Shown one piece after another: positions 16,636 to 25,994 of a stretch of DNA of 64,000 bases (position 1 is the first letter of the stretch; each line of letters starts with the position of its first letter). Position numbers and translations under genes: made by a program. The DNA is taken from assembly GCF_030731045.1 (NCBI RefSeq), contig NZ_JAVALS010000003.1, positions 124,001 through 188,000 on the forward strand, in the 5' to 3' direction. The DNA comes from Arthrobacter horti. GTDB lineage: Bacteria; Actinomycetota; Actinomycetes; Actinomycetales; Micrococcaceae. The notes below the pieces were generated by a model. It had not been told where the DNA came from. It searched no databases and saw only the letters and a list, made by a program, of their open reading frames with translations.

Positions 16636-17088
16636 CTACTTCGAAGCCACGATCTCCAGGTTCACCACAGCGGAGACGTCGTCGTGCAGACGGACGTTCG
16701 CGGTGTAAGAACCGGTGGACTTGATGTGGACCGGCAGCTGCACGGCGCGCTTGTCGACGGTGCCCAGGCCGGCGGCCTCGACAGCGGCGACGACGTCGCT
16801 CGGCTTGATGGTGCCGAAGAGACGACCGGCGACGCCGGCCTTCGCCTTCAGAACGACCTTCTTGGCGGACAGCTGGGCAGCCTGGGCCTGAGCGGCCTCG
16901 AGGCTGGCCTGCTGACGGGCAGCACGAGCAGCCTTGATGCTCTCGACCTGCTTCTCGCCACCGCGAGTCCAGGTCAGAGCGAAGCCGCGGGGCAGGAGGT
17001 AGTTACGGGCGTAGCCGTTCTTGACCTCGACCACGTCGCCAGCAGCGCCGAGACCGGACACTTCCTGGGTAAGGATGAGCTTTGCCAT
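16636..17088 (-). CDS. rplI: 50S ribosomal protein L9
   Basis: 150 residues with the L9 signature [26 protein letters not shown] at residues 12-38 and a long helix linking to the C-terminal domain ([18 protein letters not shown]). It binds the base of the L1 stalk on 23S rRNA. Last gene of the rpsF-ssb-rpsR-rplI operon, 17 bases after rpsR. Confidence 0.98.
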   Translation of the reverse strand: MAKLILTQEVSGLGAAGDVVEVKNGYARNYLLPRGFALTWTRGGEKQVESIKAARAARQQASLEAAQAQAAQLSAKKVVLKAKAGVAGRLFGTIKPSDVVAAVEAAGLGTVDKRAVQLPVHIKSTGSYTANVRLHDDVSAVVNLEIVASK

Positions 17089-17105
17089 GGTTGTGATTCC
17101 CTTCC

Positions 17106-17345
17106 TTAGCCGCGGCCAGCGCCGGAGTAAGGGAGCAGAGCAACTTCGCGGGCGTTCTTGATAGCCTGAGCGATCTTGCGCTGTTCCTGAACGGAAACAC
17201 CGGTGACACGGCGGGCACGGATCTTGCCACGGTCAGAGATGAACTTGCGCAGCAGTGCGACGTCCTTGTAGTCGATGACGGTGATGTCAGCGGCCTTCAA
17301 GGGGTTGGACTTTGGTTTGGGCTTACGGATTTCAGCCTTAGCCAT
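17106..17345 (-). CDS. rpsR: 30S ribosomal protein S18
   Basis: 79 residues, with the S18 core [26 protein letters not shown]. It pairs with S6 on the platform of the 30S subunit. There are no Cys ligands, so it is the zinc-independent type. It sits between ssb and rplI in the same operon; AAGGAGCTCC precedes its ATG. Confidence 0.98.
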   Translation of the reverse strand: MAKAEIRKPKPKSNPLKAADITVIDYKDVALLRKFISDRGKIRARRVTGVSVQEQRKIAQAIKNAREVALLPYSGAGRG

Positions 17346-17405
17346 CGTGGAGCTCCTTTTCCTGGGAGCCCGTGGAGTGATCCACGGGATGGTGAATGTT
17401 GGTGT

Positions 17406-18008
17406 TTAGAAAGGCGGTTCGGAGTCGGGACCGTTGCCCCAGCCCTCGGACACACCCGGGGTCGCCCACGGATCGTCCTGCTGCTGAGCCTGGCGCGGCT
17501 GCTGCTGGGGACGGCTGTTGCCGCCGTTGTTCCAGCCACCCTGGTTCCCACCGGAGTTGCCTCCGCCGTTACCCCAGGACTCGCCGCCACCGCCGTTGCC
17601 GGACTGACCGCCGCTCCAGCCGCCGCCACCCTGACCGCCGGAGCGCTGGGTGCGGTTGACCTTCGCGTTGGCGTACCGGAGGCTCGGGCCGATCTCATCG
17701 ACCTCGAGCTCCACGACGGTGCGCTTCTCGCCTTCCTTGGTCTCATAGGACCGGCTCTTCAGACGGCCGCTGACGATCACGCGCATGCCCTTGGTCAGGG
17801 ACTCCGCGACGTTCTCGGCGGCTTCACGCCAGATGGACGCACGGAGGAACAGGGTCTCCCCGTCCTTCCATTCGTTGCTCTGGCGGTCGAAGGTCCGCGG
17901 GGTGGAAGCGATGGTGAAGTTCGCCACCGCCGAACCGGACGGCGTGAACCGCAGCTCGGGATCGTTGGTGAGATTACCAATAACGGTGATTGGGGTTTCG
18001 CCTGCCAT
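17406..18008 (-). CDS. ssb: Single-stranded DNA-binding protein
   Basis: 200 residues. The OB fold (residues 1 to about 115) begins [19 protein letters not shown] and includes [25 protein letters not shown] long Gly/Asn/Gln-rich linker ([12 protein letters not shown]) leads to the acidic tip DSEPPF that recruits replication and repair partners. The tip resembles the usual DDDIPF with the Ile replaced by Pro. Within the rpsF-ssb-rpsR-rplI operon. Confidence 0.97.
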   Translation of the reverse strand: MAGETPITVIGNLTNDPELRFTPSGSAVANFTIASTPRTFDRQSNEWKDGETLFLRASIWREAAENVAESLTKGMRVIVSGRLKSRSYETKEGEKRTVVELEVDEIGPSLRYANAKVNRTQRSGGQGGGGWSGGQSGNGGGGESWGNGGGNSGGNQGGWNNGGNSRPQQQPRQAQQQDDPWATPGVSEGWGNGPDSEPPF

Positions 18009-18065
18009 CTGCTTCCTCCTGAGTTGTCCTGTGAGAAATGTGGAGGACCGTGAAGTCCCGCAGAA

Positions 18066-18371
18066 TTACTCTGCGGAGACCTTCTGGTCTTCCGGACGGA
18101 TGATCTTGGTACGCAGCACGGTCTCGTTGATACCGAGCTGGCGATCCAGTTCCTGAGCGGTAGCCGGGGTCGACGTGAAGTTGACCACTGCGTAGATACC
18201 CTCAGCCTTCTTCTTGATTTCGTAGGCCAGGCGGCGACGGCCCCAGATGTCCACCTTGTCGACGGTTCCACCGTCAGTGGTGATGACATTGAGGAACTTC
18301 TGCAGCGACGGCTCAACGGCGCGGTCTTCGACCTCGGGGTCGAAGATCACCATCAATTCGTAAGGACGCAT
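18066..18371 (-). CDS. rpsF: 30S ribosomal protein S6
   Basis: 101 residues, starting [18 protein letters not shown] and containing [29 protein letters not shown], both conserved in S6. ATG at 18371 is 11 bases after AAAGGAGGTG, which fixes the start over an upstream GTG lying inside the Shine-Dalgarno sequence. First gene of its operon; the leader can fold and may be sensed by S6:S18. Confidence 0.98.
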   Translation of the reverse strand: MRPYELMVIFDPEVEDRAVEPSLQKFLNVITTDGGTVDKVDIWGRRRLAYEIKKKAEGIYAVVNFTSTPATAQELDRQLGINETVLRTKIIRPEDQKVSAE

Positions 18372-18430
18372 ATGTGAACCCACCTCCTTTGGGCTGAACG
18401 GTTACGGTCTCTCCGTAACAGGAGGTTCAT
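18372..18430 (-). promoter_or_regulatory. Putative S6:S18 autoregulatory leader of rpsF
   Basis: On the minus strand TGAACCTCC (from 18429 to 18421) can pair with GGAG...GTTCA around the rpsF Shine-Dalgarno sequence, with a GTGG bulge. Between them, GTTACGG and CCGTAAC (18401-18419) form a second perfect 7-bp hairpin with a TCTCT/AGAGA loop. A CCG-bearing stem beside a sequestered ribosome site matches the S6:S18 leader class known in many bacteria. The fold was made by eye. Confidence 0.55.
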
Positions 18431-18604
18431 TGCGATGTGCCTGCCAAACAGTCCTTCCGGGAAGGACTGGCCGGCCCCCGTTGGGAGGGCTGGGCATAGC
18501 ACAGACTTCACAATGTTAGTCCATCCGTGCCCTGAAGCCTATTCGGGGAGGTTCAAGCCCCGCCAGGGCACGCGCCCGCCTTGTGGACAACGCGGTCCCC
18601 GGCT

Positions 18605-21600
18605 TCAGCCGACAGCAACCCGCCCTGTAGTGGAATTCCAGGTCAGTGAGCCGTTCTGGAAATTCTCCCTGCGCCCTACCGGGACGGAGAATTCATCCGA
18701 GGCGGGGTACCCGAGCCGGCTGCGCTCCCACCCCATCGCGGCCCACGTGGCCCGGATCGCACCGAGCACCGAGTGCGCCCCGGTCCGCGGGGTCCAGTAG
18801 ATCGACGCCGCCTTGGAGAAATGGTTGTAACGGCCGATACCGTCCGGGGTGCCCAGCTCATCCGTGGTCGGGTAGCCCAGCGGCCCGCTCTCCCACCCGG
18901 AGGCCGCCCATTCGGCTCTGATCCCGCCTCGTACAGAATGCGCACCCGTCGCCGGGGTCCAGTAGATCGACCCCGCCTTGGAGAAATGGTTGTACCGCCC
19001 AACCCCATCCGCCGTGCCCAGCTCGTCCGTGACGGGGTAACCCAAGGGTCCCTGTTCCCGGCCGCTTGCGCTCCAAGCGGCCCGGATGGCGCCCTGCACC
19101 GAGTGCGCGCCCGTCGTCCGGGTCCAGTAGATCGACGAGCCGCCGGTCCCGTTGAAGTGGTTGTAACGGCCGATGCCGTCCGGGGTGGCGAGCTCATCCG
19201 TGACCGGGAAACCGAGGAAGCCGCTGGGCCCGCCGGCGGCGGCGTAGCGGGTGTAGATGGCCCCGTTCACTTCGTGGGCCCCGGTGGTGGGAGACCAGCA
19301 GATGATGCCCCTGGTGTAGTCCTGGCAGGTGCCTGGTCCGACCACGTATTCGGCCGAAACGACCTGACCCAGCGGTGAAGACGCGGTTCCGGCACCGATC
19401 TTCTGAGCATAGGCGGCCACGGGATCGTTGACCCCGTACCCGGTGAGCATGACCTCCTGGGCACCGGAGCCGTCGTCGGCCGTGATCAGGTAGTAACTCG
19501 TCGCGGAGCCGGCCTGGCCCACCGCCGTCGGGGCGAATGTCACGCTCTGGAACACCGAGTCGCCGGGCGGGATGGTCAGGCCCTCCGAGACGGGTGTCGT
19601 CGTGGAGAACACGCCCAACGGGGCCTTCGCCTTCGTGATCGTCATCGGGATGTTGCCCGTGTTCTGGATCTGGAACGAGCTCGTCGACGACGCTCCGACC
19701 GGCACATTGCCGAAATCAAGGGACGCGGGCACCGTCAGGTGCGCCGCCCCGGAGATGGCCGTCGCGGTGATCGGCACGGTGACTCCCCCGAGGCTGCTGC
19801 CCACCGTGAGGGCATCGCTGAGCGACCCGGCCGCCGTCGGCGTGAACCTGATCGACACGGGAACCGAAGCGAGCGGCTGGATGGTCGCCCCCACCGAGGG
19901 GACTGTTGCCGGGTCCACCGCGAGTGCCGGATCCGACGGCAGCGTGACCCCGGTGATCGTCACGGCCGTCGTGCCCGTGTTGACGATGTTCACGGTCTTG
20001 CTGCTGGCCGAGCCGGTCGGAACAGCTGTGAACGTCACGGCGGACGGCGTCGCACCGAGGCCGTCCTTCGTGCCGGTCCCGTGTACGCCGAGCAGGTCCG
20101 TCTCGCCGTCCGCGGTCTTCACCGTCAAGGTGCCGTCCGATTCCCCGGTCGCGGTGGGGGAGAAGGTCACGGGGACGGCCAGGCTCGCGCCGGTGGCAAG
20201 CGTCTGGGGGAAGGTGGCTGAGGCGCCGATGCCGAACGGGGCGGCCGAGGTGATCGAGTTGACGGTCACTGCCCGGGTCGCGGTGACGGTCAGCGTCGTG
20301 GTCCCGCTCGCCCCGACCGCCACCTGGCCCAGATCGCCACTTGCCGTCCCGACCGCCGCCGTCGTCGGGGAGCCGAAGGCGAGGACGTGCCCGTCCCGGG
20401 TCCCCACATAGACCATGCCCGCATTCGTGGCGACCGAAACGAACTTCGCGGCAGTGCCGATCGGAGCACTGAACACCTGCTCCAGCGTGCCCGTGCCGTC
20501 CGGGATCGCCCGGTACGCCCGCAGCTGCCCGTTCGCACCGGTCACGTTGTCGGTGTAGACGACCCACACGAGCGCCGTGGACGGGTCCGTGCCGGAAGAC
20601 GTCACGATCGGCGACCCGGAACTGAACCCGAACGTTCCTCCGGACGTTCCCACCGAGGACAGCTTCACCCCGCCCGTGCTCGTGGGTGTGAGCTCGAACG
20701 CCCGCAAGTATCCCGCGTTCTCCACCTGGTACACATACCCGCCCTGAGGCGTCCCCAGAAACGCGGGCCTTCCCCACACCCCGTTGAAGGGTCCGGCCGT
20801 GTCCAGGACGGCGTCCGTCCCGCCCGGCCCCTGCGCCATGCCGCCCAGGGCGTCCCGGTCGAGCAGATAGACGTGACCGTCCTTCCCACTCTGCACCAGC
20901 AGATGGGGGTGTGCAGTGGTGCCGTAACCGTCCGGCACGGCCATCGGGCCGCCCGCACCGAGATCCGCATCATTCTGGTTGAGTTTCACATTGGCCGCGG
21001 GGCTGAAGAAGTCCTGTGCCGTGAGATTGCCGTCCGCTCCCAGCTGCAGCCGCACCACGGACTCCGCCAGTGTGGACGGCGGAGAAGTCCCCGGCCCCGG
21101 CGGAGGGGCGATGCCGTTGCCGGTGGCGAACAGGATCCGTCCCGGGCCGTCGGACACCAGCCCGCCCCCGGACTGCCAGATGCCGCCCTCGGCGTTGCTC
21201 ACGCCGGTCTCAGTGGCCCACATGGTCGTCTGCCGTCCGGCGGTCGAGACGCCGACCACGTATCCGACGAACGGCGCGGTATCGCAGTGGCTTGCGAATC
21301 CGGCGTACACCACCCCGCCCATCAGCAGCAGACCGGGCCGCTGCATGGCCGTCATCGCATTGAACGGATGCGTGGGGTCGTTCGACGGCGCGCCGCCGAT
21401 CAGCACCGGGAACCCGGCGCGCTCGGCACCGGTGGTGACATCGAGCGAGTGCATGTACCAGTGCGGCAGCTGCGCGCTCGCGCCGTCGTTCGTCTTCGCC
21501 GTGAAGAACACACTGTTCGTGGCAGGGTCAAAGACCGGAGTGGCGGTGATGCCCACATTCGGCGCAAGATCGGCGCAGCTCACCGTGGCCGAAGGCCACG

Positions 21601-21988
21601 CCGGGCCCACGGTCCGCGTCCACTGCACCGCCCCCGTCCCGGCATCGAGCCCGTAGACGGCGTTGTTCTCCGTGGCCACGACCACCGTGTTCCCCACCAC
21701 GAGCGGCTGGGCGTACACCTGACCGTCCACGGCGGCGGAGAACAGCGCGCCGAAGCCGGTTGAGGCGACCGCGGCCGGGGACAGCGCGCTCTCGGAGCTG
21801 TCCCACCCCGTCCGCATGGTGTCCGAGTCGACCGTGACGACGTCGGCCGAGACCGCCGGCCCGGCCATCAGCGCAACTCCGGCCAGGGCAACGGTCAGCA
21901 ACGCGGCGACGGCACTGCGACGCGCGTACCCCCTCCTCAGCCGGGCGCCGGACGAGCCGCCGACCCGTGGAATTCCCTTGGTCTCCAT
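18605..21988 (-). CDS. Large secreted PQQ-propeller / Hydin-like / LGFP-repeat protein
   Basis: 1127 residues. A signal peptide covers residues 1-48 (RRSAVAALLTVALAGVALMAGPAVSA, cleavage before DVV). Residues 50 to about 540 form a PQQ-type beta-propeller (VVATENNAVYGLDAGTGAVQW). Then come about three immunoglobulin-like ASPM/SPD-2/Hydin repeats (TLTVTATRAV..., LDFGNVPVGASSTSSFQIQNTGN), from about 560 to 865. The last 260 residues carry about five LGFP repeats (GPLGYPVTDELGTADGVGRYNHF type). LGFP repeats are thought to bind cell-wall polymers, so the protein is likely surface-attached. No sortase motif is visible. Monocistronic, downstream of nothing. Confidence 0.9.
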   Translation of the reverse strand: METKGIPRVGGSSGARLRRGYARRSAVAALLTVALAGVALMAGPAVSADVVTVDSDTMRTGWDSSESALSPAAVASTGFGALFSAAVDGQVYAQPLVVGNTVVVATENNAVYGLDAGTGAVQWTRTVGPAWPSATVSCADLAPNVGITATPVFDPATNSVFFTAKTNDGASAQLPHWYMHSLDVTTGAERAGFPVLIGGAPSNDPTHPFNAMTAMQRPGLLLMGGVVYAGFASHCDTAPFVGYVVGVSTAGRQTTMWATETGVSNAEGGIWQSGGGLVSDGPGRILFATGNGIAPPPGPGTSPPSTLAESVVRLQLGADGNLTAQDFFSPAANVKLNQNDADLGAGGPMAVPDGYGTTAHPHLLVQSGKDGHVYLLDRDALGGMAQGPGGTDAVLDTAGPFNGVWGRPAFLGTPQGGYVYQVENAGYLRAFELTPTSTGGVKLSSVGTSGGTFGFSSGSPIVTSSGTDPSTALVWVVYTDNVTGANGQLRAYRAIPDGTGTLEQVFSAPIGTAAKFVSVATNAGMVYVGTRDGHVLAFGSPTTAAVGTASGDLGQVAVGASGTTTLTVTATRAVTVNSITSAAPFGIGASATFPQTLATGASLAVPVTFSPTATGESDGTLTVKTADGETDLLGVHGTGTKDGLGATPSAVTFTAVPTGSASSKTVNIVNTGTTAVTITGVTLPSDPALAVDPATVPSVGATIQPLASVPVSIRFTPTAAGSLSDALTVGSSLGGVTVPITATAISGAAHLTVPASLDFGNVPVGASSTSSFQIQNTGNIPMTITKAKAPLGVFSTTTPVSEGLTIPPGDSVFQSVTFAPTAVGQAGSATSYYLITADDGSGAQEVMLTGYGVNDPVAAYAQKIGAGTASSPLGQVVSAEYVVGPGTCQDYTRGIICWSPTTGAHEVNGAIYTRYAAAGGPSGFLGFPVTDELATPDGIGRYNHFNGTGGSSIYWTRTTGAHSVQGAIRAAWSASGREQGPLGYPVTDELGTADGVGRYNHFSKAGSIYWTPATGAHSVRGGIRAEWAASGWESGPLGYPTTDELGTPDGIGRYNHFSKAASIYWTPRTGAHSVLGAIRATWAAMGWERSRLGYPASDEFSVPVGRRENFQNGSLTWNSTTGRVAVG
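18620..19330 (-). repeat. LGFP repeat-coding region
   Basis: About five imperfect coding repeats of roughly 155 bp (52 residues) in tandem. Each encodes a block with LGYPxTDELGTxDGxGRYNHF followed by IYWTxxTGAHSVxGxIRAxWAASG. DNA identity is highest between the middle copies, which suggests recent internal duplication. Confidence 0.8.
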
Positions 21989-22093
21989 GAGCAGATCCCC
22001 CTGCTCTCACCACCGACGGCCTGCTGCCTGCGGCGGTGATAGCTGGAGCGTACAAACCAAGACCCCTGTGACGCACGCGTAGTCCCTACCCGT

Positions 22094-22125
22094 TTTTTCC
22101 ACACACTGCTTTTTCCACACACTGC
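22094..22125. repeat. Two tandem 16-bp repeats
   Basis: TTTTTCCACACACTGC occurs twice head to tail, at 22094-22109 and 22110-22125, in the divergent promoter region between the LGFP protein gene and the DUF1345 gene. The TTTTCCACA part resembles a weak DnaA box. Confidence 0.85.
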
Positions 22126-22179
22126 ACGGTCCCCGGGGAACACACCTCCGCGCCGGTGCTGCGCCGTTACGCTGAGTTC

Positions 22180-22833
22180 ATGACCGCCACCAGGACCATC
22201 CACCGGGCCCGCCTCCGCATCGTCATCATGGCCGCATTCGGCCTCGCCGCAGGGCTCATCACCCTCGCCACCGGGCACCCGCTGGAGGCGCCGGCGGCCG
22301 GCTGGGCGGCCGCCGCGGCGTCGTACGTCGCTTGGGTGGTGAGCCGGACGGTGAAGCTCGACGGCGCGGGCACCCGCGAGCACGCCACGATCGAGGACCC
22401 GTCACGGCCGGTGGGTGAGGTATTGGTCCTGACCGCCAATGTGGCCTCCATGATCGCCGTCGCGGTCCTGATCATCTCCTCGCACCAGAACACCGACCAG
22501 GTTCAGCGGCTCGTGGACGCCGCGCTCGGATTCGTGACGGTGGCGCTGTCCTGGATGCTGATCCACACCCTCTTCACGCTCCGCTACGCCGAGCTGTACT
22601 ACAACGGGGAGAAGGAGGGCGGGATCGGCTTCAACAACCCCGATGAACTGCCCTGCTACACGGATTTCGCCTATATGGCCACGAGCATCGGCATGACCTA
22701 CCAGGTCTCGGACAACACCATCGAAACCAGCCTGATCCGCCGCCAGGCACTGCGTCATGCACTGCTGTCCTACCTGTTCGGGACGCTGGTCCTGGCCACC
22801 ACGATCAACCTGGTGGTCAGCATGGCGCAGTGA
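22180..22833 (+). CDS. DUF1345-family membrane protein
   Basis: 217 residues with five or so TM helices (RLRIVIMAAFGLAAGLITLATG, VLVLTANVASMIAVAVLIIS, LSWMLIHTLFTLRYAELYY). The conserved DUF1345 block GGIGFNNPDELPCYTDFAYMATSIGMTYQVSD is complete. Function unknown. ATG at 22180 was chosen because TACGCT lies about 8 bases upstream as a -10 box, suggesting leaderless translation. A strong terminator follows. Confidence 0.87.
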   Translation: MTATRTIHRARLRIVIMAAFGLAAGLITLATGHPLEAPAAGWAAAAASYVAWVVSRTVKLDGAGTREHATIEDPSRPVGEVLVLTANVASMIAVAVLIISSHQNTDQVQRLVDAALGFVTVALSWMLIHTLFTLRYAELYYNGEKEGGIGFNNPDELPCYTDFAYMATSIGMTYQVSDNTIETSLIRRQALRHALLSYLFGTLVLATTINLVVSMAQ

Positions 22834-22842
22834 CGCCGCCTC

Positions 22843-22887
22843 AACGGACGGAGCCCCTCACCGCCACGGTGAGGGGCTCCGTCCGTT
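22843..22887. terminator. Bidirectional terminator
   Basis: Arms AACGGACGGAGCCCCTCACC and complement pair over about 20 bp with a short loop. TTTTG follows on the plus strand. It sits between the DUF1345 gene and the convergent CU044_5270-family gene. Confidence 0.9.
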
Positions 22888-22898
22888 TTGAAGGACCG

Positions 22899-23936
22899 TC
22901 AGGGCGCGGAGTCGACGATCGTGGTCTTCAGTGAGATCGAACTGATGACGGTCCCCGCCGGAGCCTCCGGGTAGTCCTTGAGAAGGACCTCCCTTTCACC
23001 GAGCATCCGGCCAGTGGACGGATCCACGATGATGTCCTGCCGGTGGATTCCATCCGGAAGAGTCACTCCGATCGCCACCCCGGTCTGGCCATCCAGAGTG
23101 GCCTGCCGGTCGGAGATCTCCGCTCCCGGGATGAGTGCCACAGCCCGGTACAGCGCTGCCCTGAGATCCGCCGGGACCAGCCCCGTCCGCAGCGTGTCCA
23201 CGACCGTCACCAGCGCCTCACGGTCCGGTGACTTACCGGCCCCCTTCGTGCGCTCTTCGATCAGTTTCAGGAGCGCCTTGGGATCACGCGGGATGGATGC
23301 CTGATCCTTCAGGGGGATTCCGTTGATCAGCGTCTGTCCGCCACCGTTGAAGAACTTGCCTCCAGCAGCCCGCTCGACGAAGTTGAACGTAGTGCTGCCC
23401 GGGTGCCTGCGTTCGGCTTCGTCATAGGCCTCCTTCGCTTCCTTACTGGGGAATGACGTCGGACCCGCGCCCTTCCGTTCCCACGTCCAGATCCCATCCT
23501 GGTTCTGGGGGATGTAGAACGTGTTGGTCGTCATGGTGGGCACGAGGACCTGGGATTCAGGAGTATTTCCGAGCCCCATCTGCGAACGGTCGATCTGCTC
23601 GATCTTCAAGTACTGCCCGGGGGTCAGCACCGGGTCCGAGGATCCGATCGAGGCGGCGGCCTCGTTCAACACGGCAGCGGCCTCCGCTGACGCCGTCAGC
23701 TGTGCCGGCCGGAAGGCCTCCACCGCGACGACGCCGGCCACGGCCACGCCCGCTGCCACAGCACCGAGGAGGAAACGACGGCGAATGGTCCGGTTCCGTT
23801 CGGTCCGCCACCGGACCTTCGTGGCGGTCTGGGCGCCAAGGGCCCGCACCAGCTTCTCGCGGCTTTCGGCCAGGGCCGCGGGGGAGACGGTTCCGGCCTC
23901 GCGCCGGAATTCACGGAGCAGTTGCAAATCGTCCAC
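22899..23936 (-). CDS. CU044_5270-family protein (sigma-factor partner)
   Basis: About 345 residues. The N-terminal 60 residues are cytoplasmic (VDDLQLLREFRREAGTVSPAALAESREKL), followed by one TM helix (FLLGAVAAGVAVAGVVAVEA) and a large extracellular domain. This is the CU044_5270 layout, which resembles anti-sigma factors but with an unclassified outer domain. GTG at 23936 has GGAG 7 bases upstream; an earlier TTG lacks this. It overlaps the ECF sigma gene by 26 bases, so the two are co-translated and probably act together. Confidence 0.82.
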   Translation of the reverse strand: MDDLQLLREFRREAGTVSPAALAESREKLVRALGAQTATKVRWRTERNRTIRRRFLLGAVAAGVAVAGVVAVEAFRPAQLTASAEAAAVLNEAAASIGSSDPVLTPGQYLKIEQIDRSQMGLGNTPESQVLVPTMTTNTFYIPQNQDGIWTWERKGAGPTSFPSKEAKEAYDEAERRHPGSTTFNFVERAAGGKFFNGGGQTLINGIPLKDQASIPRDPKALLKLIEERTKGAGKSPDREALVTVVDTLRTGLVPADLRAALYRAVALIPGAEISDRQATLDGQTGVAIGVTLPDGIHRQDIIVDPSTGRMLGEREVLLKDYPEAPAGTVISSISLKTTIVDSAP

Positions 23937-24501
23937 GGTCGTTCTCCGTTTCTTCCTCAAGGGTGGAAAGGCTGAGCTTGTTCTTCAGGATCTTCCGGGC
24001 GCGGTTCAGCCGGGAGCGCACGGTTCCGATGGGCACGTTCATCGCCTGGGCGATGTCCTCGTAACTGAGGTCAGCCCACGCGTAGAGCAGCAGGGTGTCC
24101 CGGTCCACGCTCGCCATGCCCCGCAAGGTTCGCGCGATCTTTCCCGTGGCCGCGAAGGCGTCCACCCGCGCGGTGACGAGATCGGCGTCGTCGTCCACCG
24201 TTTCCGGCGCCGCCGCGCGCGCCGCGGCCTTGAGGATCTTCGCCTCCGCCCGGTGGTGCTTCTTCAGCAGATTGGTGGCGATGCCCAGGAGCCACGGTCT
24301 GGCGTCCGGCCGTCTCACGTCGTAGGAGTCGAGCCGTTCGAAGGCCACCAGGAACGTCTCCGAGGTGACGTCCTCCGCGGCGGATTGCCCCGCTCGCCGG
24401 GCCACATAGCGGTGGACGACGGCGGCGTGGCGGTCGTAGAGTTCCGCGAACGCCGCGGGTCTGTCCCGGGCTCTGAGAATGATCTCGCTGTCTGTGCTCA
24501 C
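23911..24501 (-). CDS. ECF-type RNA polymerase sigma factor
   Basis: 196 residues with region 2 (FAELYDRHAAVVHRYVARRAG...AEDVTSETFLVAFERL, including the DVTSETF motif) and region 4 (LLLYAWADLSYEDIAQAMNVPIGTVRSRLNRARKIL, a helix-turn-helix). It lacks regions 1 and 3, as for ECF sigmas. GTG start. It shares a transcript with the downstream membrane partner. The target promoters cannot be inferred here. Confidence 0.93.
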   Translation of the reverse strand: MSTDSEIILRARDRPAAFAELYDRHAAVVHRYVARRAGQSAAEDVTSETFLVAFERLDSYDVRRPDARPWLLGIATNLLKKHHRAEAKILKAAARAAAPETVDDDADLVTARVDAFAATGKIARTLRGMASVDRDTLLLYAWADLSYEDIAQAMNVPIGTVRSRLNRARKILKNKLSLSTLEEETENDRGRFATAP

Positions 24502-24553
24502 ACCTTGTATTGCTCTCTCCCCCCATGAGAGTTCACGGCATTCTTAAAACACC

Positions 24554-24583
24554 GTGGCCCTCACCGTACGCGGTGAGGGCCAC
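24554..24583 (-). terminator. Terminator of the M18 aminopeptidase gene
   Basis: Perfect 13-bp arms (GTGGCCCTCACCG and complement) with a 4-base loop; on the minus strand it is followed by GGTGTTTTAAG. It also insulates the sigma gene. Confidence 0.9.
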
Positions 24584-24611
24584 AGGCCGTGAAATGACGG
24601 TTCAGGTCGTC

Positions 24612-25916
24612 TCAGACGGCTGTGCGGAAGAACAACTCGGCCACCACGGCCAGGCGGTACGGGTCCTCCACGCCGCACAGCTCGCGCGCCGAGTGCATCG
24701 ACAGCAGCGGGACGCCGACGTCCACGGTCCGGATGCCCAGTCGCGTGGCGGTCAGGGGGCCGATGGTGGAGCCGCACGGGACGTCGTTGTTGGAGACGAA
24801 TTCCTGGTAGGGGACACCCGCCTCGCCGCACAGCCGCGCCCAGAACGCCGCACCCTGCGCGTCCGTGGCGTAGCGCTGGTTGGCGTTGATCTTCAGCAGC
24901 GGGCCGCCGTTCAGCAGCGGCTTGTTCACCGGGTCGTGGCGTTCGGGGTAGTTGGGGTGGACCGCGTGGCCGGCATCGGCCGAGACGCAGAACGACGCCG
25001 CCATCGCCTGCCGCCGCTGGCTCGCCGAAGCCCCCAGGCCGTCGGAGATCCGGGCCAGGATGTCCTCCAGGAACGGCCCGCACGCCCCGGAACGGGACCC
25101 GGAACCGAGCTCCTCGTGGTCGAACGCCGCCAGCACGGCCACCGGCCCGCCGGCCGGAGCACCCGCCTCGGCATGCGCGATGAGCGCCACCAGGCCGGCA
25201 TGCGTGGCCGACAGATTGTCCAGCCGCCCGGACGCGAAGAACTCACCCTTCGCCCCGAACACCGCAGGCGCCTGCGAATCCGCCACCACGACGTCGTACC
25301 CGCCGATCTGCTCCGGAGCCACCCCACCGCCCGGCACGGCCGCCGCGAGCACCGCCAGCAGGTCCTCCTGCTCCGGATCACCCAGGCCGAACACCGGGTT
25401 CATGTGGTGCTGCTTGTCCAGCTTCAGCCCGTCGTTCACACCGCGGTCCAGGTGGATGGCCAGCTGCGGGAAGCGCAGCACGGGACCGGTGGCGGTCAGG
25501 TGCTCGGAGCCGTCCCGCAGCACCAGCCGTCCAGCCAGGCGCAGCTCGCGGTCCAGCCAGGAGTTCAGCAGCGGCCCGCCGTACACCTCCACCCCGGCCT
25601 GCAGCCAGCCGAATCGCCCCGTGGTGGGGCGCGGCTTCAGCTTGAACGACGGCGAGTCCGTGTGCGCGCCGAGGACGTTGAACGGAGTGGTCGCCCCGGC
25701 TCCCTCCGGCGTCACCCAGGCGATCAGCGCGCCGTCGCGGATCACGAAGAAAGCGCCCGCGCCGCCCACCCACGGCTGCCGCTCATCGAGCGCGGTGAAT
25801 CCTGCCGCCTCGAGGCGGCGGGCGCCTTCATGGACGGCGTGATAGCTCGACGGCGAGGCGCTCACGTAGGCGCCCAGGTCCTGGATGTGTTCGGAAGCGG
25901 TGGCTGTGGAAGACAT
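24612..25916 (-). CDS. M18-family aminopeptidase
   Basis: A 434-residue cytosolic zinc metallopeptidase removing acidic or neutral N-terminal residues. The metal-site blocks are intact: NVLGAHTDSPSFKLKPRP (His and Asp), AAFDHEELGS (Glu pair after the Asp bridge), and PCGSTIGPLTATRLGIRTVDVG near the C-terminus with its final His in LLSMHSARE. Length fits dodecameric M18 enzymes. ATG follows a -10-like TAGCCT by about 7 bases, so the message may be leaderless. Divergent from the GNAT gene. Confidence 0.95.
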   Translation of the reverse strand: MSSTATASEHIQDLGAYVSASPSSYHAVHEGARRLEAAGFTALDERQPWVGGAGAFFVIRDGALIAWVTPEGAGATTPFNVLGAHTDSPSFKLKPRPTTGRFGWLQAGVEVYGGPLLNSWLDRELRLAGRLVLRDGSEHLTATGPVLRFPQLAIHLDRGVNDGLKLDKQHHMNPVFGLGDPEQEDLLAVLAAAVPGGGVAPEQIGGYDVVVADSQAPAVFGAKGEFFASGRLDNLSATHAGLVALIAHAEAGAPAGGPVAVLAAFDHEELGSGSRSGACGPFLEDILARISDGLGASASQRRQAMAASFCVSADAGHAVHPNYPERHDPVNKPLLNGGPLLKINANQRYATDAQGAAFWARLCGEAGVPYQEFVSNNDVPCGSTIGPLTATRLGIRTVDVGVPLLSMHSARELCGVEDPYRLAVVAELFFRTAV

Positions 25917-25994
25917 GCTTCAAGGCTAGTACGCGGCGCGGAGGCTGTGGCCCGGCACACACGCCGGGGTCCGGACCCGCTTAGGCTGAACTCC

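Noticed and set aside
24510..25994. Upstream in-frame extension of the GNAT gene of nearly 500 codons
   Set aside because: It is antisense to the M18 aminopeptidase; the acetyltransferase starts at 25995 after a -10 box.
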